NCBI GenBank assembly: GCA_038093515.1
Contig: JBBPSI010000023.1
Span: 145,403-209,402 of the forward strand
Origin: Butyriboletus loyo
Lineage: Eukaryota > Basidiomycota > Agaricomycetes > Boletales > Boletaceae
DNA: 64,000 nucleotides
Direction: 5' to 3'
Every line of letters starts with the position of its first letter. Positions within the stretch are counted from its first letter, which is position 1. The position numbers and the translations under genes are program-made. Positions 35,165-46,259 of this stretch are shown one piece after another. A model generated the notes under the pieces. It ran no database searches, had not been told where the DNA came from, and saw nothing but the letters and a program-made list of their open reading frames with translations.

Positions 35165-35459
35165 GTTGGGCTTCTAGCGGGGAGAGTAGATACGGAAGTG
35201 CCTGATAAGGAGGTCATCGTTTGTATGAGGCCCTCATGGTCACGGGAGATCATTCGCGTGGAGAAGCCCGTCAAAACGGCCAGCTCACAGGACCAATGCG
35301 GAACTTGTTGAAGCGTCCGGGGATAGCGGGGACCTGTTCCTGAGATCTGACTTCATCGTGTCAATTCCGAAGACATGAACAACAACTCAAAGGGAAAATG
35401 ATGTCTGAATACTTGTACATGAATAACTATGTACATTGTTACAAGAAATTTGATCTCAT

Positions 35460-35993
35460 TCAATCGTCACAGACGCGTTACGGTACTCGAGGAACGGAAC
35501 TGGTCCAGCCTGTAACGATCCTTGTGCTTCAGCGCGTCATTAAGGCAACGAACAGGAAAACAACATACCCCAAGCAAGCAGAAATGAGTCAAGGTAAAGA
35601 CCGCAGGTCCGGTAGACATATAGGGTGAAACCTGCAACGTGAAGTTCTGGTAGAACCCACCCGGGTTGTGTGCAGTGGGCGCCCAGGGACCGGCGTAAAG
35701 GACATAGCCGAGTTGGTCGGTTGGCTGTGGGCAGACCCCATTGTTGCAGTTGGCGACCGCGAGGGCAATGCCGACTTGAGTGCAACCTATCAGAGATCCC
35801 TGATACGGATGGCCTCTGTGAATAGATGCACGGTGATACTCTGCTGACTACTCACAGGCTCGATGACTTGAGCAGTAAAATTCTGTCCTCGATACAGGAC
35901 GTCCCCATTGGTGGGGGTACCAAGCTGAATAAGCTGGCCGAGGACAGGCGCAACAGCACCAACAATAATAGAGGTAAGAGTGAACAGTCTCAT
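35460..35993 (-). CDS. Small secreted protein, copy 1
   Basis: ATG 35993: MRLFTLTSIIVGAVAPVLGQ is a clear signal peptide. It is followed by LIQLGTPTNGDVLYRGQNFT...VIEP, an intron, then HPYQGSLIGCTQVGIALAVA-NCNNGVCPQPTDQLGYVLYA and GPWAPTAHNPGGFYQNFTLQ. SPYMSTGPAVFTLTHFCLLG precedes a second intron (GTATGT...TACAG), and the end is AGPVPFLEYRNASVTIE, TGA 35462-35460. About 135 residues, four cysteines in the middle. The first intron's acceptor phase did not resolve cleanly (GTGAGT gives the wrong frame; a GTAGTC donor works). Basidiomycete genomes have many such secreted proteins. The function is unknown. Confidence 0.75.
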
Positions 35994-35999
35994 TTGTTG

Positions 36000-36500
36000 A
36001 AGAAGTGTCGGGGAGATGACCACAAGGATGATGCATGGATGGGCTTTATATACGCAGAGATCGACACCGGGTCAGCGAGCCCTCTCAGATCAACCAGATT
36101 GTCACCGGTAAAGCCCTCGAGCCGATCTACTCCATAATTAGGCTGTGGATTGACAGGTAACTGGTAACTGGTGCAATGACGTAGCTCACGTAAATAGGTA
36201 AGCCGTTCAACGACCCTTGAGCTTCCAGCTGAACGTAAGTGGCAGTATAATGCATCAATGAAGTGGTTAGCCGAAGACAGAAAACCGCACGCACAACTTA
36301 CTTTTATGGTAAGATATCAGGACGATTGGTCAAAAGTGTTGCATGCGACAATGCTACTCGACTGATGACTGGAACCAAATGATTACCGAAGACTGGCGTC
36401 CAGGACCAGCAAGTCCTCTGGGGTACCAGTTCGACTGGATACAGTTCTCGATCCAAGGCAGGTCTTAAACAACAATGCCGAATCGAGTCGAGTCAGCGGG
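36000..36500. other. Non-genic stretch in duplicated block
   Basis: No coding segment or repeat recognised apart from the promoter side of the secreted-protein gene. Confidence 0.4.
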
Positions 36501-36508
36501 CCAATGTA

Positions 36509-37295
36509 TCATGGTCCAGTGAGTCCCAGGGCCAACTTGCATACCAGTGGTAACCAAGTGGTCTCGCCATGGCGGCTGGACGAGAGGCCAGCCAAAAACG
36601 AACCATATGAGTCATGACGGCGACTTGAGATGAGATTGACGGCGAATGAGAACAAGGTTTCGGACACCAGAACTGAATAGAGCCACATGACAAGTGTGTC
36701 GCTAGGAATGCGATAGATAATATTGCGGAGGGAGGACGGGAACGAAATGCGATGAGAATAAGAATGGTAAAAACTAAAATTAAATATGAACTCTGAAGCA
36801 ATGTAGGATGATGCCGCACTGTGTAATGCTCCAGTGTATCTGACTCCAGCGCCCAATTGCTTGTATATTCCATGGAGGGACGCCTGCGGTCGCAAGGGGG
36901 GCGGTACCACAAACACACATCGAGTGACCCCCAATTGCAGAGCGAGGACAAAACTACGTGACTTGTGTAAGAACCAGCTGCACGATGCAAAGAGTCATTA
37001 GAATGGAAGCCATGGCTGAGGAAACCAAGGGAACCGAGCATCACGAGAGATGAGATACCATTCAAAAAGGGTGGGGGGCATCGAGCTCAATCATATTCTT
37101 GCGAATGACCACCCGGTCACTCTCAAAAAAGGAGTCGGTCTTAGGCCGGGGAATGGGGAAGCGAAAAGAAGATGAGTCCGGTCGAAAGGGCCTTCGCAAA
37201 GCGACACGGTCAGACTTGACCGAGTTCGCCAAGACGGAGAGGTCAAAGAACCTGGTCCGAAAGTAAGTCATGAAGAATGAGTCAGCATGATGCAT
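36509..37295 (-). pseudogene. Possible broken membrane-protein gene
   Basis: Three overlapping minus-strand frames look protein-like in succession. One reads KNMIELDAPHPF (37062-37295), the next continues NGISSLVMLGSLGFLSHGFH, and then QLGVTRCVFVVPPPL...SLHGIYKQLGAGVRYTGAL runs to SDTLVMWLYSVLVSETLFSF. The last has membrane-helix character. The shift between the first two falls at a T5 run (about 37066-37070) with no splice signals, so this is either a degraded gene or a sequence error. Family not recognised. Confidence 0.35.
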
Positions 37296-38400
37296 GGGAG
37301 CGGGCAGACAACGGAGGATGTGAAGGAGATCCTTCTCCGTCTGTGGAGCCTTTTAATGGATGAGAGATGAAAATTGACGCAAAGAGAAAGGTCCCCGCGC
37401 CCTGCCTTCGCCGGTACACTCTTCTTGCCACCTCATATTTGCTTACTCTGACCGGCGAGTCAGAGTTCCGATCTTTTCCCTCTTCTTTAGCTGACTCGCT
37501 GTTATTTTCGTGTTTCGGCCTCCGAGCTCGCCCACTGTTTCAATAATTGGCCTGTGGTTTTCGTCACTTGAGTTCGGCAACAATATCAGCAACGTGCCGG
37601 TATTGTTGCTGGGCTTCAGCCCTTCTATCCTTCTATTTTGAGAATCGACATGCATCTATTTGCTGCCAATTAGTCTTCCATGAACAAGCTTGAAACGCCT
37701 GCACTTTGACCTTTTCAGAAAGGAATCTGGACCACCCAGCCTCACCCCAAGAACCGGAGTTTCGCTCACAATGAAACCATCTCATAGCGCAGTGGGTGAA
37801 ACATGGAATCCATTCTGCCTGGAGAACTTACTAGAGCAGAACGTCGGAACTGATCACTACCTGAGTTGAACCAGTTCTAACTCACCTGTGTACTTCAAAT
37901 CATCCACTCCACCGTTCGGGCTGCTTTTGAGCTTGAGAAGTTCCTTGAATTCCTCCACCTTGCCTTTATCCTGAATCACAGAATCGGCAATTCCTGAAAG
38001 TTTCTCGTGGGTCTATAAAGGGTTGAGGGTTGAGGAGGGAATCTTCTTGTTCGTCAAATAACATGTGTAGGCGAAATCATACAAAGACGGCAAACTGACA
38101 CAATTTTTTCTTACGTTGCGGTAAAAGGCCCAGAACTGGTTGGGTGAAGCTCGAACAACCTGTGAATCTCCATTAGCATCGATTCATTATATCACTGAGC
38201 TGACAGTGAGCCCAGCTTTGTGGTGATTCACGCCAGGGCTGAGCGTTGAACTTGTAGCCTCACGATCAGCTTGACTTTTCCGTCACGGTGTTGTACCACA
38301 TTTGCCACGGTCGAACCAAGGTTTGAGCACAGCGTCGATCGTGCGCAAGAGCTTCGCGCTGTGTAAGATGTGTGTCAATCCTGGCAGGAGTTTGATCCAA
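37296..38400. other. Non-genic region
   Basis: No supportable gene; short open frames lack conserved segments. This lies inside the part of copy 1 that has no counterpart in the second duplicated unit. Confidence 0.4.
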
Positions 38401-38469
38401 GCGTGATTGTCTGGGCTACTAAATTTGGCACAGGACACCGAACACCTCCTGCCCATATGCCACCAGTTC

Positions 38470-38960
38470 ACTTGTTTTCAACCACAAGGTCAAAACTTGA
38501 CTCTCAGGTCAGTCCAAAACCTTTTTTCTGGTAAGTAGCACGTAGGACGACGTCAAACACGCTCGACGGCTGCGATATCGTACTCGTGCCGCGTTTCCAC
38601 CCATCAAACCTCCGAGGCAATTTGGCTTTCGGCGAGTGTGTCGGCGCCGATAACCGCTCGGCGATGTCGTCGCAAGCAACCGGATGACGGTCGTGATTTG
38701 CAATCGAAGTGCTATTCCTCAGTTTGATTTCTCAACCGCATGTTCACAGACGCTGTACAGTGCACTTTGTTCGGGGTCCAAGCAAATCGGCGACGATACT
38801 ATAAACCACATTCAACGGATAGTGCAAGACCAGCGAATATCTACACCAAAAAAGTACTCTTGCTATAGATGAAGCCAGGAGAATCAAACCTGAATAATTT
38901 GTGTCACATCCAACGACCATACATGGGGGCCCGCCAATGCCGTTCTGTGGCAAGCAATGA
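38470..38960 (-). pseudogene. Duplicated remnant, degraded copy
   Basis: Clearly homologous to 40430-40960 at DNA level. The minus-strand frame that reads AESQITSEVCWVETRHEYD in the other copy here reads AESQIASEV, then TGA, and loses frame again after DIAAVE. Both copies contain ITTVIRL...SGY in another frame. Function not recognised. Confidence 0.5.
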
Positions 38961-39273
38961 ATATGAGCTCAATCAATCTGACAAGTGAGTCTATGCTGTG
39001 GTTAACATATGCGACGTAGATAATTCCAGCTCGAATTAACGGAAGAGTTGGAACATGACAGTGCTGGCAGGGAGTTCCTGAGAATCTTGGCATATCAATA
39101 TTGTCGATAACGTCATCTCCTGTGTTGATCGATTGATCCGTCGCCCGAGCACAACGCCTCACTTTACACCTTTTCGGAATAGCAAAAGTCACTTGTAATG
39201 TCCGAACCTATACTGTTACAACAAAGTCCGAATACTAACTACATTGTTACAAGAAAACTGGTCCAATGTCCCC
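38961..39273. other. Boundary between the two duplicated units
   Basis: About 300 bp without a gene. GGAATTATC-like and CAACAAAGTCCG sequences show no known motif. Confidence 0.35.
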
Positions 39274-39811
39274 TTATTTAATCGTCACAGATGCGTTACG
39301 GTACTCGAGGAACGGAACTGGTCCAGCCTGCAACGATCCTTGTGCTTCAGCGCGTCATTAAGGCAACGAACAGGAAAACAACATACCCCAAGCAAGCAGA
39401 AATGCGCCAAGGTAAAGACCGCAGGTCCGGTAGACATATAGGGTGAAACCTGCAATGTGAAGTTCTGGTAGAACCCACCCGGGTTGTGTGCAGTGGGCGT
39501 CCAAGGACCGGCGTAAAGGACGTAGCCGAGCTGGTCAGTTGGCTGTGGGCAGGCCCCATTGTTGCAGCTGGCGACCGCGAGGGCAATGCCGACTTGAGTG
39601 CAACCTATCAGAGATCCCTGATACGAATAACCTCTGTGAATAGATTTAAGGTGGTCTTCTGCCGAGTGCTTACAGGCTCGATGATTTGGGCAACAAAGTT
39701 CTGTCCTCGGTGCAGGACCTCCCCATTGGTGGGGGTACCAAGCTGAATAAGCTGGCCGAGGACAGGCGCAACAGCACCAACAAGAATAGAGGTAAGAGCG
39801 AACAGTCTCAT
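39274..39811 (-). CDS. Small secreted protein, copy 2
   Basis: Tandem paralogue of the 35460-35993 gene with about 90% or more nucleotide identity by eye. ATG 39811 starts MRLFALTSILVGAVAPVLGQ (signal peptide) and continues LIQLGTPTNGEVLHRGQNFV...IIEP. After a GTAAGC intron it reads SYQGSLIGCTQVGIALAVAS-CNNGACPQPTDQLGYVLYA and then WTPTAHNPGGFYQNFTLQVS. It ends LEYRNASVTIK at TAA 39276-39274, so the last residue is Lys where copy 1 has Glu. Cysteines are NNGACP here versus NNGVCP in copy 1. Both copies have intact frames. As in copy 1, the first intron boundary is uncertain. Confidence 0.75.
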
Positions 39812-40388
39812 CTGATGAAGAAGCGTCGGGGGAGATGTTGAGGGAAACGATGCATAAATGCCCCTTATATACACAGATCGTTTTTGCAATATCGAGCAGC
39901 TATGTTATAGAGAGTTGGACCTGGGCGGCGAGTGAAGGCCTCCTTGACGTGCGAGAACGCTTCCCGTTGATCAGGCCAGGTCCAAGGGACTCACGTTCGT
40001 GCTCCGGTTTCCAATATTGAATACATTATAGTTGTAAGTGTAGTGCCCATTACAAGTGCACGATTCATTCAGACCGCGTTCCGCGTGCCTCGCGCCTTGG
40101 CATTCATGCTGTGGGCACCGCGTTCGTGCCTTGCGTCACGTCAAACGTTGGGGAAGACCCCACAAAACATGACGAACCGACCAAATTTATTTGATCAGCT
40201 CTGCCATCAGCGTACAGGGCACGCGGAACGCGAATGTGCATTTGTAACACCATACTGACCGTAGTATATGTACTACATGAATTTAGTGAGCGTCGGTGCA
40301 GGCAGGACACTGAACACCTCCCCCCAATAATGTGTGTCGATCCCACGTCTGCGACCGCCACACTTGACAGTCAAGTTCTGCACTGCTA
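39812..40388. other. Upstream region of secreted protein copy 2
   Basis: No coding exon supported. It includes sequence similar to 38420-38460 (ACACCTCC...) towards the right end, marking the edge of the next duplicated block. Confidence 0.35.
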
Positions 40389-40960
40389 TTAGTCCCTTGG
40401 TTGCATAGTCAGCCAGTGGCGGTGGCGCACCCTAAGCTTGACTCCCAACTGGTCAGTCCAATTTTTTTTCTGGTCAGTAGCACGCAGGACGACATCGAAC
40501 ACCTCGACAGCTGTGATATCGTACTCGTGCCGTGTTTCCACCCAGCAAACCTCCGAGGTGATTTGGCTTTCGGCGAGTGTTTCAGTGGTGGTAACCGCTC
40601 TGCGATATCGTCCCATGCAGCCGGATGACGGTCGTAATTTGCAATCGGAGTGCTATTCTCCAGTTTGATTTCTCTGGATAACCCAATCGCATGCTCACAG
40701 ACGCTGTACAGTGCACTTTTTCCGACATCCAAGCAAATCGGTGACGGTACCCTAAACTACATTCCATGGGTGCCGTGCGATATTTATGAAAAGTACCCTT
40801 GGCCATAGATGAAGCTCAGGGAATCACTGATTGGTGTCGTCGTACAGCAACCGGGATGCATGGGACCTTGATGGGACCCGCCAATGCTGTCCTGTGGCGA
40901 GCAAGGAACAATCAATTCGACAAGTGAGGCTATGCTGTGGTTCAGGAACAATGCAATGTA
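40389..40960 (-). pseudogene. Duplicated remnant, better-preserved copy
   Basis: DNA homologue of 38470-38960. One minus-strand frame reads TETLAESQITSEVCWVETRH and continues EYDITAVEVFDVVLRATDQK; another frame upstream reads DVGKSALYSVCEHAIGLSRE and NYDRHPAAWDDIAERLPPLK. These could be two exons of one protein, since the AAWDDIAERLPPL frame would have to switch to reach TETLAES. I could not assign a family or a full gene model. Confidence 0.4.
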
Positions 40961-41222
40961 GACAATTCCAGCTCAAACTAACGAAAGAGTTGGAACATGG
41001 CAGCGACACTTTGGTGTCGCGGGGACGTGTCGCCGTTGTATGGGATACTTTTCTGGTGATGATCATGATGTCGAGACTCGAATGACTGAGAAGTGCCAGG
41101 CATTACGAGAGTGTAGTACAGTTAACATTGGTAGTAGTTTGTACTCTGATGCCCGCGAGAATGGGCATTTCCATCAATTAGTACTTTGTGATGGTAATGC
41201 GCATCCTCGTGTGCATCAAGAG

Positions 41223-43112
41223 ATGGCAACACCCTTTACTTTCCTTCCACGAGTTGTCTCCAAGCACACAAAAGAATGGCAAGGCATATCCAGACCTCCA
41301 CCATCACCGTCCCCACTACCCGACCCCACCACCGACTCCGACTCCCAGTCCGAAGACGAGGACGATCAGGACGACACTGCGCTCGACAAGGTCAAGAGCA
41401 AAGAAAAAGCCACCGAACCGGCCCATTCAAAGCAGTCCACCATCACCCAGGACATCGCGTCTCTCATCTCTCTCGCCCTCTCCGACTACAACATCTGGCT
41501 CGACGCCGACCTGCGCTGGAAGCTCGATGCTTGTCTGGGGGACGACATCTCCCTAGATGAGGCTGGATGTACGTCTCCCTCGTCCTCATCCAGGAAAATA
41601 GAAATGTCAGGACTAATCAACGACCTCTGTATGCTTAAGTCGTACCTATCAGCTATCTCCTCCGCCGCCCTCCGTTTCGCGGTTCACTCACACTGCCGAG
41701 TGGTCAGCCCGACCCATCCGAAACGGAGGTAGTGAAAGCCCTCCGCACCCACGCGAGCCACACCCTCGAGGTTCGGATACGTCTCCCTTCCTCTTCGTCC
41801 TCCGCCTCCTCTGCACTGTCCTCGTCTGTCTGGTATGGCACCGGAAAAACCTCCCGGAAGAAAGACGTGGGTGGGTATGAAGTGCGTCGGAGAGACTGGT
41901 TGACGCTGCGTGATCGTCCGTCGCGTATGTGGACGCGTGCCCGGTGGGACGAGATGACGGTGTACATGGTTCGTTTCGTTCTCTCCACTGCGTCATATCC
42001 ATCTATCTGATCCGACGCTTCCCCCCTTTGTTTCCTCGTGCGACTATTTAGGAATGCATACCACCGCAATACCGCACCGTTGGGGGTATCTCCCGTTTCG
42101 CCGAAACCCTCCTCCCGCCACCCTCAGAAGCAGAGACAGACACCGAACCACACCCCCGTATCCAAAACGTCGCCCTTCCTCCCCACCACCTCGACAAACA
42201 GGGAGACATACCCAAATGCAGAGGGTACGCTCTCGTCACGTTTTCGACCAAGTCGCACGTCGAGGCCATTCTTCATGCGTGGCCTTGGAAGCGGCGCCGT
42301 GCACTCGTCCCTGCGGACGAGAACGAGAACGGGCCGCCCGCCGTGAGAGAAGCACGCAAGTATGGGTCGCGGACGATCTCCAAGGCGCGGTGGGACGCGT
42401 TGAACGAGGAGTACCTTCTCTACAAACAGTACCTCGTGGATGAGATGGCACGGACACAGACTGAGATGCATCAACCTGGTGAAGACGCGACCGAACACGC
42501 GCGCGGCAAACCTACCGCCGTTCCTGATCCCAACCTCCAAACCCAGACTACAATACAGACGCAGACCACGCCCTCCTCACCCTACCCGTTCAACTGCCTC
42601 GTCTTCGTGCGCAACATCCACCCAGAGACGAACAAGACCACGCTCAAGTCCCTATTCGCCCAGACGTTCCAAGACAGAAGCGGTCTCGATTACGTCGACT
42701 TTAACAAGGGCATGGACACGGTACGCGTTCGACTACACACTCCCTTTTTTTTCCCTCTTTTCGTAGGACACTAAAACGTGCCCCCCTCTCTCTTCTTCTA
42801 TGCCAGTGCTACCTTCGTCTCGCGTCACCACATCACGCGACGCAGCTGATAGAATACTTTGGCGCGCGACGGAAAGCTCAGGCGCATGGATTGGATGCGA
42901 CTGGGCGAACGCTAGTTGAGGACGACAAGCCGGTCACGGTGGAGAGGATCCAAGGCACAAAGGAAGCACTGTACTGGGAGAAAGTGCCCGAAAAAGTACG
43001 ACGCCAGGCTGTGGGCGGGGCCATCAAAGCCCAGTTGGCACCTATCCCCAACTCGTCTACGTCACCAACGACGAGCGGACAGAAAAAGAAAAGCGGGACA
43101 CGAGAACAGTGA
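41223..43112 (+). CDS. La-related protein with La motif, RRM and xRRM (LARP7-like)
   Basis: ATG 41223, MATPFTFLPRVVSKHTKEWQ. An acidic Ser/Asp/Glu linker precedes DIASLISLALSDYNIWLDAD (first half of a La motif). After an intron it reads VPISYLLRRPPFRGSLTLP and ETEVVKALRTHASHTLEVRI. RRM1 follows with WDEMTVY, then ECIPPQYRTVGGISRF... and KCRGYALVTFSTKSHVEAIL. The C-terminal xRRM reads NCLVFVRNIHPETNKTTLKS...GLDYVDFNKGMDT, an intron, then CYLRLASPHHATQLIEYFGA; stop TGA 43110-43112. The linked YVDFxKGxxTCYLR is the LARP7/p65 xRRM signature. In other eukaryotes such proteins chaperone U6, 7SK or telomerase RNA (S. pombe Pof8). An in-frame ATG at 41040 exists but its extension looks non-coding. 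Confidence 0.85.
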
Positions 43113-43328
43113 AAAACGGATGTCAATTTGTCTAGTGTTGGTGCTGGGTACCCCCAATGTGATTCTAGAACCTATGCGAAAATGATATGATAGCAATGAA
43201 CAACACGAAGAAGGTTGAGTAGGGTAGGGTATGCGTTGAAATGTTTCATGCGTAAAGTGGACGTGCAAGGTCGTGAGCATCGTTGTCGTGTCCGTTGTGA
43301 TCATAATAACCATGTGGAAACCGTACCG

Positions 43329-45133
43329 TCATCTCTCGCCTTCTTGTCGTAGTCGCTCCCTCACCCGCATGAGGGCTTTACCGAGTTCGTTGGCACCTTC
43401 GCCCGAGGGACCTTCACCCCAGTAGTCATTGTCGTCCGCATAGATAACGTCCACGAGCCCCGTACGTAGGAGCAACGTTCGTATACTTGGGTGTTGCTTA
43501 AGCTTGAGATACAACACGTTCTCCATCTGCCAAAACCCATCGCCCATTTCAAACCGAACAAACGGACGATAAAAACCAACATACTGTTTGCAAAAACACT
43601 TGTCCCCAATCCGATCGAATGTGTTCATGAAAACTCGCCGAGAGCGGATACATATCGTTCACGTCCTTGCACGTCCGTATCCGTTCTTGCAAGGCCGGTT
43701 GGTATATAAACTTCATCGCCTCGAGTAAATGCAGCGCCGTCGGGTACAGCTTATTCTTGTACATCACGCGGTGGTTGGAGTGGTTCACGAACCCCGCATA
43801 GTCGCCCGTATGATCAAACTTGATCGGTGGGCCGTGCGCGGGGACGGGCATGGACATGGTTGGGGCGCCGGGTGGATTGTCCATCGTCGACGTGCTCGTA
43901 GTGGGGGCTGGAATGAGGACCGCCGCTACTGTGTGCGCCCGTCCGTGGCCGTGTCGACTCCCGCTGCTCGACCATTGATCGCTATATACGTCGTGGCCCG
44001 AGGTGCTTCTTGACCGGAACAACCCCCTCAGCGGGTTCTTTCCCTTCCTCGAGCTCGAGCCAAAGAACCCTGAGAGACGGGATGAGGGCCGTGGAATGGG
44101 CTCGGGGAAGTCGACGAGCGAGTCGGAGCAAGGATGGAGATCGAGCAGGGGCGGTAGTTCGTGGGGAAGGTTCTCTAGGACCTGTCGGTAGGGCGAGGTT
44201 TCCCATACGTCCGCAGGCGGTGGCGGAAGCGGATTGTTCGACATTGGCATTGGCGTCGGCATTTGAAGTGGGGGGATGAAGGGCATTCGGCCGGGCAGAC
44301 CGGTGGTAGGTGGACGGACGGGCTCATCGACGCTGGGTCGTCGGGGTGGTGGACCTGGGGGATCGACAGGGCGGTAAAAGTCTCTGAAGCGGGGACGTCC
44401 TGAGTCGGGTGTAGCACGTGGTGGTTCGGAGATGCCGATCGGGGGTGGCGGGATCACGGGTTCGGCGGGGACAGGCGAGGGCGGGATCACGGGGCCTTGG
44501 AATGGGGGCGAATCGTAGATGGGGTAGGGTTGGGGCATCCGTGTCGGGGCGGTGAGTGGTGGTGCGGGTGCGGGTGCTGGGGTAGGTACGGGCATTTGCA
44601 TGGCTGGAGCGAGGGCTGGGGCGGGGGCGGGTGTGGGCATTTGCATGGCTGGAGCGAGGGCTGGGGCAGAGGCGGGTGTGGGCATTTGCATGGCTGGTGC
44701 TGGTTGGATGGCGGAAGCACGTGCGATGGCGGGTAGGACGGGAGCTGCGGTGGTTTGGTATGTCGCCATCGGGACGTACTGGGGCATGGCAAGGAGATGC
44801 TGTTGGAGCCCCGGGATGGGCTGCACGACTGCCATCTGTACTGGAGCATAATACGCAGGAAAAGCCGATGGCATCTGTGGGTCTGCGGCACTCGGTCAAC
44901 ACAAACACCTGCTCACGGCTCACGCTCAGAGACGTACAATAATTAGGGAACCCGTACGTGGCGCCACCAGGGCTGGGGTATTTTGGAAGGATGAAGTCGT
45001 CGTATTTTTCGCGATCTTTTCCATTTTTGCTCTTTTTCTTCATGGAGAAGGACCACTTGTGCGACTTTGAAGGGAGGGGCTCTCCAGGGATAGGGAAGGG
45101 GTAAGAGTCGGGTCTAGATGAGCTGGAACCCAT
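43329..45133 (-). CDS. NADAR-domain protein (YbiA-like N-glycosidase fold) with Pro/Ala-rich N-terminus
   Basis: ATG 45133: MGSSSSRPDSYPFPIPGEPL (a possible N-myristoylation start) and a KKKSKNGKDREKYDD basic patch. One intron joins FPNY to YPQMPSAFPAYYAPVQMAV. A roughly 300-residue Pro/Ala/Met-rich linker follows, including a 45-bp tandem repeat (44590-44695). The C-terminal NADAR domain reads IKFDHTGDYAGFVNHSNHRV, then LYPTALHLLEAMKF, then MENVLYLKLKQHPSIRTLLL. It ends DYWGEGPSGEGANELGKALM, TGA at 43329. Bacterial YbiA and plant COSA1 use this fold to hydrolyse riboflavin biosynthetic intermediates, and others act on ADP-ribosylated bases. Substrate here is unknown. Confidence 0.85.
44590..44695. 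repeat. 45-bp in-frame tandem repeat inside the NADAR gene
   Basis: Units begin GGGCATTTGCATGGCTGG at 44590, 44635 and 44680 (the third is partial). On the minus strand each encodes AMQMPTPAPAPALAP-like 15-residue units. Confidence 0.85.
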
Positions 45134-45274
45134 CGATGCGAGCGGTGTGGAAGCCACGCAGTTGGTAGGACAGCTACTCGTGGAAGCCGGAAACAATATC
45201 CCCGCGATTTTATCAAGCACCGTGCTACTATTCACAATCGATATTCCTCTACGTCGAGGAAAAATACACCAATT

Positions 45275-46259
45275 TTAATCATACCGTGAACCTCTACGCC
45301 TCGGTGGGCTTCGAGATCGTGAATACGACGGTGACCGTCTCCCTCCTCGTCCACCCCGCCCGCTCCGATGTGGTGGCGAATCCCTTCGAGGAGGGCGCCT
45401 CTCAGGCTCCCGAGCACGCTCGAAATCACGGTCCCTCCCAGCAAAATCACCAGATCTTCCCCCACGACCGCGGCCACCACCCGGAGGGGGTGCGTTAGAT
45501 TCACCCCGCCAATGCCCTCCACCACGACCCGGAGCAGGCGCGTGTGCACCACCGCCCCATCCTCCATCGCTCACACGACCAGGCGGACCAGAGCGCCAGC
45601 CATTGGACGGGACTTGTTTGGCAACCACGTCCGCCTGTGGTGCAGTGACAGCAGCGCCTTTTGGAAGGATGATGGAGACACAGAGATAATCTCCAGGCAC
45701 GAAACGCAGTTCCTCGAGCGTCCTCTCTTCTTTTTCACGTTCAGTTGGTTGACGGTGTTCGCCGTCGGTATCCTCTAACAGTCGGGCAGCAGGCGATTCG
45801 AGCGAGCCTGGTTCACCGAGGATGTCGCGTGAGTAGACGATACCGAGTTCTTTTTGCGCAAACCGGCCCTTGTTGGCGCCATCGGCGTATATCGCACGGA
45901 AAGAGTACCGGGCGAGAGGGTGTCTGAACTCTGCTATTTGAGGAGAGGTGTTGCGAAGGGTGGTCAGGACTTCGCGCAGCGTGGCATCTTTCCTGTAGTT
46001 CATAGGTCAGGCGAGCGCACAGATGGAGCAACGAAACGACGTGCCAGGTAAAGAGTTGGTGCTCGTCAGTCGTCGGGAGCGTTCCTTCCTCGAATAATGA
46101 GAGACGGTGGAACGTGCCCACTTTGACAAACGACCGGATAAGAAACGGCGCGGTCTGTAAGAACGGTGAGGGATGGTGTGAGAGATGGGATTGCGCATCG
46201 ACCTTTTCTCTGGTGACGAGCGGTTGACCCGTGGGTGAGATGGGCTCGGTGTCGCTCAT
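45275..46259 (-). CDS. Sin3-associated polypeptide SAP18 with RS/RGG tail
   Basis: Exon 1 starts MSDTEPISPTGQPLVTREKV (ATG 46259) and runs through FLIRSFVKVGTFHRLSLFEE to HQLFTW. Exon 2 continues KDATLREVLTTLRNTSPQIA and HPLARYSFRAIYADGANKGR, reaching RFVPGDYLCVSIILPKGAA, the ubiquitin-like core of SAP18. The last about 110 residues are Gly/Arg and Ser/Arg rich (RGGRSGDF, RRDSPPHRSGRGGRGGRR, SRSRSPPRRRGSRYD), TAA 45277-45275. SAP18 joins the Sin3 histone deacetylase and the exon-junction ASAP/PSAP complexes. The RS/RGG tail fits the RNA-linked role. Core match is strong; the tail is longer than in animal SAP18. Confidence 0.88.
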
